A stretch of 64,000 bases of DNA. Source: Streptococcaceae bacterium. GTDB taxonomy: Bacteria; Bacillota; Bacilli; Lactobacillales; Streptococcaceae. The notes under the pieces were generated by a model. That model saw only the letters and a program-made list of their open reading frames with translations. It made no database searches and was not told the origin of the DNA. A program made the translations under genes and the position numbers. The stretch spans positions 24,656 to 88,655 of the forward strand of contig JAISXW010000035.1 of the NCBI GenBank assembly GCA_031270325.1. The letters are read 5' to 3'. Positions 48,691 to 58,607 of this stretch are shown here, one piece after another (positions within the stretch are counted from its first letter, which is position 1; the number at the start of each line of letters is the position of its first letter).

Positions 48691-49541
48691 TTTTGTAACT
48701 CAATTTCTTTTTGATAAAGTTCTGCAGTGTTGAGGTCTCCAAAGTTTCGATAGACCTCAATCACTTGAGATAAAATCTGTTCACCTGTTTGAAAATCAAT
48801 AAACTCAAAAGCATATTCAGCTGTTAACATCTTGTATTCCAGATGAAGATTCACGTCAAATGATGTCTGAATAGAAGCTTCGTAGTCCTGTAACACCTGT
48901 TGAGCCAGTTGCTGATTCTTTTTGACAATGCTGGTGATGATGATATTGCGATAGAGCATTAAAAGCAGCCGATGGTTTTCTGGTGAATTTTGAAAAAACT
49001 CAATTCTTTGAGGGATTTCTTCCAAAAAGAGTTTGATTGTTTGTAATTTTACAAAAGCAACGGCGCTCAAAGATAAGTAGAGTTCAAACTGTCCCCAGTT
49101 TACGACCGAGAGGAGATAGTCACAAAGCTGCTCAATTTCTAAAGGGCTAGGTGCAGCCATTTTTTGATGCGCATTTAGGACCATCTTGACTGCAATTAAT
49201 CTAAGGTCTGAAAACTTTGAATAAAACTTGCGATTTTTTTCTTTTTCGGTCATGTAAAGGGCATAGAGGTCATCGAATTTTCTCAGCTTTTCCAATCTGC
49301 CGACAGTTTCAAAAAATAAAATCTGTTCATTGCGCTGGTAATTTCTGACGAGGTACATATATTCGTCATAAGAGACATTGATATTGTCCAGAATGTCCAA
49401 CACTTTAGAGAAAGAAAGCTCGCTGAGATTGTTTTCAAATCTTGAAAGTTGAGATTTGCTGACGATATCGCCACTCGCTTCCCTTAAACTAATGTGTTTA
49501 TTTTGACGCAAGGTTTTGTAGATCTGACCATAAGTTTTCAT
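48675..49541 (-). CDS. Rgg/GadR/MutR-family transcriptional regulator
   Basis: 288 aa from the ATG at 49541, chosen because MKTYGQIYKTLRQNKHISLRE is the standard Rgg N-terminus. An open frame continues upstream through the 42-bp repeats, but that is very probably not translated with it. HTH XRE domain at about 5-62 (ISLREASGDIVSKSQLSRFEN), then the helical TPR-like C-terminal domain that usually binds a short pheromone. Rgg/MutR proteins often control bacteriocin genes, and a circular bacteriocin locus lies 4 kb away. No adjacent pheromone gene was found. Confidence 0.9.
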   Translation of the reverse strand: MKTYGQIYKTLRQNKHISLREASGDIVSKSQLSRFENNLSELSFSKVLDILDNINVSYDEYMYLVRNYQRNEQILFFETVGRLEKLRKFDDLYALYMTEKEKNRKFYSKFSDLRLIAVKMVLNAHQKMAAPSPLEIEQLCDYLLSVVNWGQFELYLSLSAVAFVKLQTIKLFLEEIPQRIEFFQNSPENHRLLLMLYRNIIITSIVKKNQQLAQQVLQDYEASIQTSFDVNLHLEYKMLTAEYAFEFIDFQTGEQILSQVIEVYRNFGDLNTAELYQKEIELQKNLKL

Positions 49542-49625
49542 CTGATGACGCTCTTTTCTAGTAAAAATGGCTTTAATATCTTTATAGTAGTGTAAAAATG
49601 GAGATAAAGCAAACAGGAACTTAGA

Positions 49626-50040
49626 CCACGCAAGGTCACCCGCAGCCCATTCGTGGTCAAAACAAGCCCACGCATGGTCACATACTGTCCACCCGTGGTC
49701 AAAACGAGCCCACGCATGGTCACATACTGTCCACCCGTGGTCAAATCGAGCCCACGCACGGCCACCCATAGCCCACTCGTGGTCAAAACAAGCCCACGCA
49801 AGGTCACCCACAGCCCACTCGTGGTCAAAACAAGCCCACGCATGTACAGCCGCAGCCCACTTGTGGTCAAAACGAGCCCACGCAAGGTCACCCACAGCCC
49901 ACCCGTGGTCAAAACGAGCCCACGCATGGTCACATACTGTCCACCCGTGGTCAAAACGAGCCCACGCACGGCCACCCATAGCCCACTCGTGGTCAAAACG
50001 AGCCCACGCATGGTCACCCACAGTCCACTCGTGGGCTTGG
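49626..50040 (-). repeat. 42-bp (2 x 21) tandem array upstream of rgg
   Basis: Nine full units and one partial, unit starts every 42 nt from 49626 to 50004. Each unit has two 21-nt halves with CCACG(C)...GGTC and CCACNCGTGGTC (10-bp palindromic core). Variants recur in a mosaic: units 2, 3 and 8 are nearly identical, as are 4 and 9. Period, palindromic core and leader link it to the TAGAACGAGTTCTA arrays. It is free of stops in all six frames. GC content is far above its surroundings. Confidence 0.92.
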
Positions 50041-50500
50041 TAGATGGTAACAGATGGCATAAGTGACCAAATCTAAAACTTTTGACCTAAGCCGAGCCAT
50101 CACTCATCAGACAACTTTTGTCGTGGCGTGGCGCACTTTGGCTCAAACAGCTGTGGCATAGAGACAAGAGCGAGACCTTAGGCGCAACAGTTAGCGGATT
50201 AAAGGTGTTCACGCCGCACGCCGCTTGAAATGACACAAGTGGAAATCGGTAAGAAAAACGTCATTTTGCGATCAATCCGCCCACGTCTGTAATGCCACAG
50301 AACCCAGCCTCGTCACAGTTTTAAGCTTATTTTGGCGGGGGTGGCGCCGAGACAACGATTGGCACGGAATTTCCGCTATTCCGACAGTTTGACCCTCTTA
50401 AAACCACTGCTATCTCGTAATCGCTTCCTGCCTTTGTCGTGTGCCGAATGGGCAAAGTCTGATTTTCAGTGCTTTTTTTGATATAATGTAGTCATTCTAT
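50041..50500. other. Spacer with array leader and proS promoter
   Basis: Holds the shared leader on the minus strand (blocks at 50144-50137, 50131-50117, 50112-50107), a part-copy of the 44-bp repeat at 50307, and a -10 TATAAT at 50482-50487 for proS. It is GC-richer than the coding regions nearby. No gene recognised. Confidence 0.6.
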
Positions 50501-50511
50501 GAAAGGAAAGG

Positions 50512-52414
<1,903 letters not shown>

Positions 52415-52445
52415 GGCTGCCTATTAAAGTCAACTCTGTTTAAAT

Positions 52446-52486
52446 AAAAAAGACAACCCACTTTAAAAAGCGGATTGTCTTTTTTA
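52446..52486. terminator. Terminator between proS and the TetR gene
   Basis: AAAAAAGACAA and TTGTCTTTTTT arms with an inner CC/GG pair; T-runs on both strands. It overlaps the last codon of the converging TetR gene. Confidence 0.85.
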
Positions 52487-53041
52487 TTTAACAAATTCAG
52501 CAGCCGAATGTGACATGAGGAAGAGGAATTTTTCTTGAAAGGTAATCGGATTTTCGGGATTAGGGGACGTGAGCCATACTGTAATCGTCGATGTAATCCG
52601 TCTGATTAAAACGTCAGCGAAAATTTCGGAATCATTTTCAAATTCTTTGGGAAGGGCTAAACAAGATTCAAAAATGGGCAAAAAAATGTCTTTTGCAAAA
52701 TAAGTATAGGCAGCATCTGCAATAGGACCATGCAAAACTTTAAAATAATCACGTTTTTCGTAAACCAGAGGCAGAATATTACTCGCAAAAAAAGGAAAAA
52801 AATGACGTTTATCTTGTGCGATGAAATTTTGAAATTCATCTTGTATCTCTTGCGTTGCATAAAATCTCAACGCATTGATCACCTCATTCACATTGGAATA
52901 GCCGTGCTTGTGGAGGGCTTGCCTAGAAATTCTCATTTTTTCAGCGATTTTAGCCATCGTAATCTCACTACGACAGTCACTTTCATCAGCGACAGCACAA
53001 AATGCTGTAAAAATACGTTTGTCTTGTTGTGTGAATTGCAT
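52484..53041 (-). CDS. TetR/AcrR-like transcriptional regulator
   Basis: 185 aa with an N-terminal HTH (EITMAKIAEKMRISRQALHKHGYSNVNEVINAL, about 27-60) and a helical ligand-binding C-terminal domain. It is divergent from the circular-bacteriocin locus. Its upstream region has a palindrome and a direct repeat that look like its own operator. Whether it also controls the bacteriocin genes is unknown. Confidence 0.82.
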   Translation of the reverse strand: MQFTQQDKRIFTAFCAVADESDCRSEITMAKIAEKMRISRQALHKHGYSNVNEVINALRFYATQEIQDEFQNFIAQDKRHFFPFFASNILPLVYEKRDYFKVLHGPIADAAYTYFAKDIFLPIFESCLALPKEFENDSEIFADVLIRRITSTITVWLTSPNPENPITFQEKFLFLMSHSAAEFVK

Positions 53042-53060
53042 AAAAACGAACCTTTCTGTT

Positions 53061-53092
53061 TTATACAGTCCTTTCTATATTTATACAGTATA
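53061..53092. promoter_or_regulatory. Probable TetR autoregulatory operator
   Basis: TTATACAGT occurs at 53061 and 53081, exactly 20 nt apart; the second copy extends to the palindrome TATACAGTATA (53082-53092). It overlaps the likely promoter of the TetR gene. Confidence 0.5.
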
Positions 53093-53413
53093 GCATATTT
53101 TTATGAAAAATAATATTCGTTATGAAGTGGCAGCACGACAAATGAGTGAAGCTTATGTTGTTCCTTAAATCCTTTTTCGCAAAATTTCTCTATCCCTTTT
53201 TCTTTGAAATTGATTTAAATCGACGACTTCTCATGCTTATAATTTTTCCATGCGTGTGTCGTGATGAAAAGGAGAAAATGATCGATCTTTTAAAGAAAAT
53301 AGATAATTTTTGGTTTACAAGTGTCAACCCCTTAAATTTTAGAAAGCTTGATTTTTCAAGGAAGTTGGGCTAAAAAAGAAAAAAATAGGTTGACAGATGG
53401 TAACCTAAAAGCG
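53093..53413. other. Spacer between the TetR gene and the bacteriocin promoter
   Basis: A/T-rich. A 75-codon frame (53146-53373) and a 21-codon frame (53102) exist, but neither has a convincing ribosome-binding site or family. TTGACA at 53392 with no matching -10. No gene called. Confidence 0.5.
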
Positions 53414-53442
53414 TTTACAAATGATGATCAGAGTAGTATGAT
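53414..53442 (+). promoter_or_regulatory. Promoter of the circular bacteriocin gene
   Basis: TTTACA (53414-53419), exactly 17 nt, TATGAT (53437-53442). Start of transcription expected near 53449, giving a leader of about 145 nt. Confidence 0.7.
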
Positions 53443-53447
53443 CAGTC

Positions 53448-53473
53448 TGTAAATCAGTTCGAACGATTTTACA
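53448..53473. promoter_or_regulatory. Operator-like palindrome with the AGTTCGAACGA core
   Basis: TGTAAATC, AGTTCGAAC and GATTTTACA form a dyad centred on TTCGAA. The core AGTTCGAACGA (53456-53466) starts 14 nt after the -10 hexamer, the same spacing as in the cassettes at 62135 and 63204. Confidence 0.6.
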
Positions 53474-53592
53474 AACCAATCAAAAAATTCAGATTAAGTT
53501 CTGATATTTAAGGCTTGAGTAATGCAGTGGGGAAACTCACGAATGAACAGAGGACTATTAAAATTATAGTCTATGATTGGAGAAATAATGTT

Positions 53593-53841
53593 ATGAAGAA
53601 AATATTGGTTGGTATTTTTGCACTTACAGGTTCATTTGGTCTTTCAGGTGCAGCAGCAGCAGCAATTTATGCTATTGTTTCATCCGCTGCGAGTGAAGGA
53701 ACCATTGGAATTGTTGAAGCTATCTTAGCATGTGCGGTGACAGGAGTTGGTGCCATGGTTATAGCAGCTCTTGTAGCCGTAGGGGGAGTCGCTATTTTGG
53801 CTCACTACAAGGCAGGAAAAGCTTCGTTTGTTGCTTGGTAA
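53593..53841 (+). CDS. Circular bacteriocin precursor
   Basis: 82 aa from the ATG at 53593 (GGAGA 9 nt upstream). Very hydrophobic and Ala/Gly/Val-rich, ending in FVAW. The C-terminal aromatic residue and the downstream genes fit head-to-tail cyclised class I circular bacteriocins. If cut before Ile25 (after the run GAAAAA), the mature ring is 58 residues starting IYAIVSSAAS, the same size as gassericin A and with a similar IY start. Alternative cut sites cannot be excluded. It has about equal acidic and basic residues and one Cys, both unlike AS-48. I do not recognise this exact peptide. Confidence 0.8.
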   Translation: MKKILVGIFALTGSFGLSGAAAAAIYAIVSSAASEGTIGIVEAILACAVTGVGAMVIAALVAVGGVAILAHYKAGKASFVAW

Positions 53842-53856
53842 TAAAATGTGACGGAG

Positions 53857-53896
53857 AATTAAGCTTGAGAAATAGTTTCTCAAGCTTAATTTTTTA
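53857..53896 (+). terminator. Strong hairpin between the precursor gene and the downstream genes
   Basis: Perfect 16-bp stem (arm AATTAAGCTTGAGAAA, loop TAG) followed by TTTTAT. It would keep most transcripts short and favour the precursor over the processing and immunity genes. Confidence 0.88.
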
Positions 53897-53907
53897 TAGG
53901 TGTAGAA

Positions 53908-55371
53908 TTGATTATTTTAGAAATTAGAGCTTTATATCGTGAATTTTTTGAAAATAGAAATCATATTAAGTTTATTGCTTTTATGGCTACTTTATTTTTA
54001 TTGCTAGATTATGTTGTTTCCTTGATTGCTCAAGAATTTATATTGGATAATTATGTTTTAGTATGTAATTCACTATTAGTATTGGGGCTGTTTGGCATAT
54101 TTTCAAAACAAAGTTTATTTTTGAAGTATTTTTTTAGTAAGTCTGCTGAACTTTTGAAAATTCCAAGATCTTTTAAGAAGCTTTTGTTTTTTAAGTCAAT
54201 TAAATATGAATTGATGAGTGGCATGACATACAGTGTTTTATTAAGCTATGCTGTATTCGCAATAATTATTAATAAAATTAGTTGGTATTGTTTCTTTTGT
54301 ACGGTACTATCAATTTGTTTGTTTTTGTTGACTCAAAAGGTTTCCGAACTGTTTAAAAGTAAATTACGAAAAAAAGGGGTTGTTTCATTTGTTTTAGCTG
54401 TCCTGTCCAACCTTATGTTTATATTGATAATTTATTTTTCTTATAGTCACAGAAATATTGTAACTAGTTGTCGTTTAGATGAACTAAAAAAAATAATAGT
54501 TAAAATATTATCAAGTCATTTGAATATTTACCTATTATTTTCGATAATAATTTCACTTTATTTGCTAACTTATTCGGTATTAATCAGCCTGCTTTATCGT
54601 AATAAAATCAAATGGGGGGAGGAGTTTAAACAGAATATGTTTTTTGTTGGATTTATAGCGAGAGTAAAAAATCCAATATTAAAAAAACAAATTTATGAAT
54701 TTAAAAACAATGTTGATAAATACAATATAACAAGCAATATTTTTTCTCAAATTGTGTCTATTATGATGATGAAGTTTTTAACGATGATAGATGTAATTAG
54801 AGTTGAAAATATGAGTATGACTGAAGCATTCGCTATTATTTTGGTTATGCTAATCATGATAAGTATGAATGGTATATTTAGTGGATTAAAATTTGAAGGA
54901 AAAAGAATTATTCCAATTATTCAGTCAGGTTATCCGATGGAAAATCTTCTTTATAGTAAGATAAAAATTTTGTTTATGATAAGTTCTGTTTATGCATTGA
55001 TTATCGCCTTGACTTTTTTATTCTGTGGTTTTATACATGTCGTTATCCTACTACAACTTTTACCATTGCTTGTGTTAAGTTCGGTAGTAGTTGCTGTAAC
55101 AACAAACTTATATTCCAATCTATATATTAGATATACAGAAAATGTGGTATTTGAAGATACGATCTCGTTGCTTTTGAACTCTTTCAGCCTTTTTACCTAT
55201 CTAGTGTTGGTAAACTTTCCAATGTTAATGGGAAGTATTTTGAAAATTCCAGAATACACCATGTATAACTATATTGTTGTAATTTCAATTACTTCATCAC
55301 TCATCAATTTGAGTTTAATAAAAATTTTTAGAAAGAGATTTTATGGAAACTATAAAAAATTTATCAACTAA
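53908..55371 (+). CDS. Large membrane protein of circular-bacteriocin maturation (As-48B-like)
   Basis: 487 aa from a TTG at 53908 (AGGTG 5-6 nt upstream). About 10-12 hydrophobic segments and no soluble catalytic domain. By position and type it corresponds to the multi-spanning protein that follows the precursor gene in AS-48-like loci and is needed for maturation or cyclisation, whose mechanism is still unclear. Very A/T-rich, unlike 57.2-60.5 kb. It overlaps the next gene by 29 nt. Function inferred from context. Confidence 0.7.
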   Translation: MIILEIRALYREFFENRNHIKFIAFMATLFLLLDYVVSLIAQEFILDNYVLVCNSLLVLGLFGIFSKQSLFLKYFFSKSAELLKIPRSFKKLLFFKSIKYELMSGMTYSVLLSYAVFAIIINKISWYCFFCTVLSICLFLLTQKVSELFKSKLRKKGVVSFVLAVLSNLMFILIIYFSYSHRNIVTSCRLDELKKIIVKILSSHLNIYLLFSIIISLYLLTYSVLISLLYRNKIKWGEEFKQNMFFVGFIARVKNPILKKQIYEFKNNVDKYNITSNIFSQIVSIMMMKFLTMIDVIRVENMSMTEAFAIILVMLIMISMNGIFSGLKFEGKRIIPIIQSGYPMENLLYSKIKILFMISSVYALIIALTFLFCGFIHVVILLQLLPLLVLSSVVVAVTTNLYSNLYIRYTENVVFEDTISLLLNSFSLFTYLVLVNFPMLMGSILKIPEYTMYNYIVVISITSSLINLSLIKIFRKRFYGNYKKFIN

Positions 55372-55864
55372 ACTTGAAAAATACCCTCTTTTAGTAGGGG
55401 TGTGCATTTCTATGGCTATCAGTTCGCTTTTTTTCCTAATTGGCATAAATATAAAAGGTTTTGGAGTTAATTTAAATGTTGACAAAGCGACATTCTTAGA
55501 AATTTTTAGTCATAATTCATTGGGCAGTCTATTGTTGATTATGAGTGTATTTACTTTTGGTAGTATTACAAGTCTTATCGTTGTTGGTAATTTCTTGTTT
55601 TTTGGTGTTAAAATAAGAGCTTTAATTTCAGGGTTTGATATTGAGTTGTTATTTCAAAAGGTAATAGCACACGGTATTATTGAAATTCCTTCAATAATAC
55701 TAGCGGCATCCTTTGGTTATTATTTATTATCTCTGAAAATATTAAAAAAGCCTGTGAAAATAGATAAAAAATTTTGGTTTCTATTTTTCAGAGTCATAAT
55801 AGTATGTTTATTGTTGAATGCATTGGCAGCGTTTGTCGAAGCAAAAGTGGGAATGGAGTACTGA
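55343..55864 (+). CDS. SpoIIM/DUF95 family membrane protein (As-48C-like)
   Basis: 173 aa with about 5 hydrophobic segments. NSLGSLLLIMSVFTFGSITSLIVVGNFLFFGVKI and the AHGIIEIPSIILAASFGYYLL motif (HG.IE.P...A) are the SpoIIM/DUF95 signature. A DUF95 protein is the most reliable marker of circular-bacteriocin loci and is thought to act in secretion or immunity. It overlaps its neighbours on both sides. Confidence 0.85.
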   Translation: METIKNLSTKLEKYPLLVGVCISMAISSLFFLIGINIKGFGVNLNVDKATFLEIFSHNSLGSLLLIMSVFTFGSITSLIVVGNFLFFGVKIRALISGFDIELLFQKVIAHGIIEIPSIILAASFGYYLLSLKILKKPVKIDKKFWFLFFRVIIVCLLLNALAAFVEAKVGMEY

Positions 55865-56427
55865 TGTTAATATCTAAAAAGAAAATGACTATTTTAACTA
55901 TATTGATTTTGATAATCTATTCAATTTGTTATGTTAAGTTTTTAAATCCGATAAGTGATATTTTGAACGGGACAATCAGACTATCAACCGATACAACAAT
56001 AGCGTTTTTCAAAAGTGTTAAAAAAATTTATGAGAATTTACTTTTACAATTTGGTTTTCGAATTTTAATTTTTATTTTCAATATTTGGCTTTTTAAATGG
56101 CTTATATATGGACTTAGTAGGATTGAAAAAAAGGTACGTAAAATAAATTTGGAAGTTAATCTCGAGGAAATAAGAAATTTAGCTTATGATATTGCTTTAC
56201 TAAATTTAGTTCAATATTTTTGTTTAGCTTTATGTGCTGTAATTTTTGGACAGCAATTAATTTTGGTAAGTTATACTTATTTTATTGCGTTACAATTGTT
56301 TGTTGTTGCGATGAAAGTAGGTATTGTTTATGTTCCTTTTATTAGGAAAACTAGAATTATTATAATTCCTTTGATCTGTATAGTTATTTCGGTTGGAATA
56401 AGTATAATAGGAGTGATATTGAAATGA
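55864..56427 (+). CDS. Membrane protein of the bacteriocin locus (As-48C1-like)
   Basis: 187 aa from the ATG at 55864, overlapping the DUF95 stop (TGATG). About 4-5 hydrophobic segments and a charged middle loop (RIEKKVRKINLEVNLEEIRN). No recognised domain. In AS-48-like loci a small four-helix protein precedes the ATPase and probably acts as its membrane partner. It overlaps the ATPase gene by 4 nt. Confidence 0.65.
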   Translation: MLISKKKMTILTILILIIYSICYVKFLNPISDILNGTIRLSTDTTIAFFKSVKKIYENLLLQFGFRILIFIFNIWLFKWLIYGLSRIEKKVRKINLEVNLEEIRNLAYDIALLNLVQYFCLALCAVIFGQQLILVSYTYFIALQLFVVAMKVGIVYVPFIRKTRIIIIPLICIVISVGISIIGVILK

Positions 56428-57113
56428 TTATTATCAATAAGTTATTTAAAAAATATGAAGATATTGTTTTTAAACGATTATCCATTGTAATTCCAGAAAA
56501 TACAATTTCTTTTTTTGTTGGAAGAAACGGTGCTGGAAAAACAACATTAATGGAAATTATAATGGGATTGAATGAATATCAGGAAGGGGAAATTATTATT
56601 GATAAGGAAAATATCAAAATACCTTATTCAAATGAAATTCGCCAAAAAATAAATTTTCTACCTGTCGAGAACATCGCTATTGCATATCTAACGGCTCGCG
56701 AAAATTTGGAATATTATGCTTGTTTATATAAAATTGGTTCGTCTCAGTCTAAAATTGATGAGTTGATTTTGGAATATCAACTTGATGAACAAGAAAAAAA
56801 ATATGTTAAATATTATTCAACAGGAATGAAAAAACGTTTAGATTTAGCAATTTTTGAATTAACACAAGCAAAGATTCTGCTTTTAGATGAGCCTAGCGTG
56901 GGATTGGATGTTTATAATGTTGATTTCTTGAAAAAGAAGTTAATTGATTATAAAAGAAAAAATAAAACTGTGATTGTAACGAGTCATGATATGAGTCTAT
57001 GTCAGAAAATTGCAGATAATGTTTTTCTGTTTAAAGATAAAAGTGTCATAAAATATGATGGTCAGGATGTTGATGCTGAAAAGTTGGTATTAGATACGTA
57101 TAAAAGAAATTAG
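56424..57113 (+). CDS. ABC transporter ATP-binding protein (As-48D-like)
   Basis: 229 aa. Walker A FVGRNGAGKTT (about 34-44), signature YYSTGMKKRLDLAIF (C-loop STGMK, a common variant of LSGGQ), Walker B ILLLDEPSVGLD and the His switch VTSHD. It most likely energises bacteriocin export or immunity together with the preceding membrane proteins. It is the last gene of the A/T-rich module; 117 nt then separate it from the next module. Confidence 0.9.
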   Translation: MIIINKLFKKYEDIVFKRLSIVIPENTISFFVGRNGAGKTTLMEIIMGLNEYQEGEIIIDKENIKIPYSNEIRQKINFLPVENIAIAYLTARENLEYYACLYKIGSSQSKIDELILEYQLDEQEKKYVKYYSTGMKKRLDLAIFELTQAKILLLDEPSVGLDVYNVDFLKKKLIDYKRKNKTVIVTSHDMSLCQKIADNVFLFKDKSVIKYDGQDVDAEKLVLDTYKRN

Positions 57114-57230
57114 GTATGTATGCTGAATGTTTTTTACACATATAGAATATTAATTTTAAAGAAGTGGTTTTTGGTATGTGTATAAAAGAAATGATTTATT
57201 TATAAATACAGATAGGAAGTAATCAAAAAA

Positions 57231-57524
57231 ATGAACAAACAAACACAAAAAACGTTAGCGATTGCACTGATTGTACTTGGTGTGCTTGCCATTGCGATTA
57301 GTATCGTGAATTTCCAATCCTTATTAGGGCCGCAAGCTAAGGTTGCAGTCCCAGCTGCTGTGAGTTGGGGTTTAAACCTCGTTCAAGCCGCCTTACTGAT
57401 TGTTGTTGTCCTTGTGGGGAAATTTAAAAAGACGAACTTATTATGGTTATTACTTTTGTCAGTTGGTTCGATTGTCATCGGTGTGCGGCAGTTGCTAAAG
57501 TTAAACCAAAGTGACTTGACTTAA
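57231..57524 (+). CDS. Small membrane protein (As-48E-like or immunity)
   Basis: 97 aa, three hydrophobic segments (IALIVLGVLAIAISIV, LNLVQAALLIVVVLVG, LLWLLLLSVGSIVIGV) and a short polar tail. AGGAAG precedes the ATG. It opens the second module and corresponds in position to as-48E of the EFGH immunity transporter operon. Function inferred. Confidence 0.6.
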   Translation: MNKQTQKTLAIALIVLGVLAIAISIVNFQSLLGPQAKVAVPAAVSWGLNLVQAALLIVVVLVGKFKKTNLLWLLLLSVGSIVIGVRQLLKLNQSDLT

Positions 57525-57536
57525 TTGAGGGTGCGT

Positions 57537-58607
57537 ATGAAAAGTTTTTATAAGAAACATCCCTTGCTTGTCATTTTGACGAGTATTGTGCTTGCACTTA
57601 CTGCTGGCGTTGTTGTGTTGTCAACCTTGTTAGTCCCACAAGGAAAAACGAGCCAATCGAAAGGTTACGCTCTTTATACGCTCAAAAAACAGGCAGATTA
57701 CCTTTTCAAAGGTAGTGTCGTTGCAAGTGAGTCAACTGACTACCTAGAGGATAGTACGCTTGGCGAACTTGCGGCGATCAATGTAGTAGACGGACAGGAG
57801 GTCAAAGCTGGGGATGTCTTATTGACCTATACTAAGCCGTCTGATGATCTGACGACACTTGCATTTGCGGTCAAGAGTGCTGAGAATGACTTAGCCAATG
57901 CGCAGGTAGACTTGGCAGAGACGGAAAAGAAAGATGCCGCCTTACGCACCAAGTATGATAAAGCAAAGGAAGAGGCAGATAAGCAGGTTATCACGGATCA
58001 GATTGAGCTGAATCGCGAGGCTGGGCAAACCGCTCAGCGTTCAGTGACTGCAGCTAATCTAGCGCTTGAACAGGCGCAGACGACTTTGTCTCATCAACAA
58101 GACACGCAAAGCACACAGGTGACTTCAAAGACGGCTGGGATTGTCGTGTTAGGGGCAAGAACAGAGGCATCCCCTTTATTGCGCGTGGTCAGTCGTGATA
58201 CGCTTGTGAATGGGACAGTATCTGAATATGACTATGATAAACTCAAACTCAATGCGTCTGTCACTGTTGAGTCGATTGATTTAAAGCATAAGGTAAGCGG
58301 AAAAATCACTTATATCTCCCCAGTACCTGAGCAAGCCACAGCGGCAGAAACCTCTAGCCAGTATAGCTTTAAAGTCTCGCTTGATCAATCGCTACAAAAC
58401 GGCTACACCGTTCAAGTCCATCTGGCAGATAGCGCCCTCTATATCCCAAACTCAGCGCTTAAAGCTGGTCGGGTTTATGTCAAAGTTGGCGACAAGTATC
58501 AGGCGACGGCAGTTGATACGAAGGAAGTTGACGGGCGTTTGCAGGTCTTATCTGGTTTAAAAGTTGGAGATAAACTGATCAGAGAGGCGGCAGATTATGT
58601 TGATTAA
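57537..58607 (+). CDS. Membrane-fusion (HlyD-like) adaptor of an ABC exporter (As-48F-like)
   Basis: 356 aa from the ATG at 57537 (GAGGG upstream). One N-terminal membrane anchor (about 10-30), a biotinyl-lipoyl half (AAINVVDGQEVKAGDVLLTY), a coiled-coil hairpin (about 110-190, rich in Ala/Glu/Lys), the second lipoyl half (TSKTAGIVVLGA) and a beta-barrel. This is a MacA/HlyD-like adaptor. With the next two genes it forms a MacB-like efflux system, which in the AS-48 locus gives extra bacteriocin resistance. It overlaps the ATPase gene by 11 nt. Confidence 0.85.
   Translation: MKSFYKKHPLLVILTSIVLALTAGVVVLSTLLVPQGKTSQSKGYALYTLKKQADYLFKGSVVASESTDYLEDSTLGELAAINVVDGQEVKAGDVLLTYTKPSDDLTTLAFAVKSAENDLANAQVDLAETEKKDAALRTKYDKAKEEADKQVITDQIELNREAGQTAQRSVTAANLALEQAQTTLSHQQDTQSTQVTSKTAGIVVLGARTEASPLLRVVSRDTLVNGTVSEYDYDKLKLNASVTVESIDLKHKVSGKITYISPVPEQATAAETSSQYSFKVSLDQSLQNGYTVQVHLADSALYIPNSALKAGRVYVKVGDKYQATAVDTKEVDGRLQVLSGLKVGDKLIREAADYVD

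Noticed and set aside
2651..50040. CRISPR array
   Set aside because: Units are contiguous 21-bp or 42-bp repeats without unique spacers, and no cas genes are present.
49542..50060. Long N-terminal extension of Rgg through the repeats
   Set aside because: Rgg proteins start at the MKTYGQIY position, and the extension is pure repeat sequence; kept as a finding only.
49653..50066. Plus-strand 137-codon frame with 14-residue repeats
   Set aside because: All six frames are open across the 42-bp array, so openness is no evidence for coding.
53146..53373. 75-codon frame before the bacteriocin promoter
   Set aside because: Poor ribosome-binding site, no recognisable domain, biased composition of an A/T-rich spacer.
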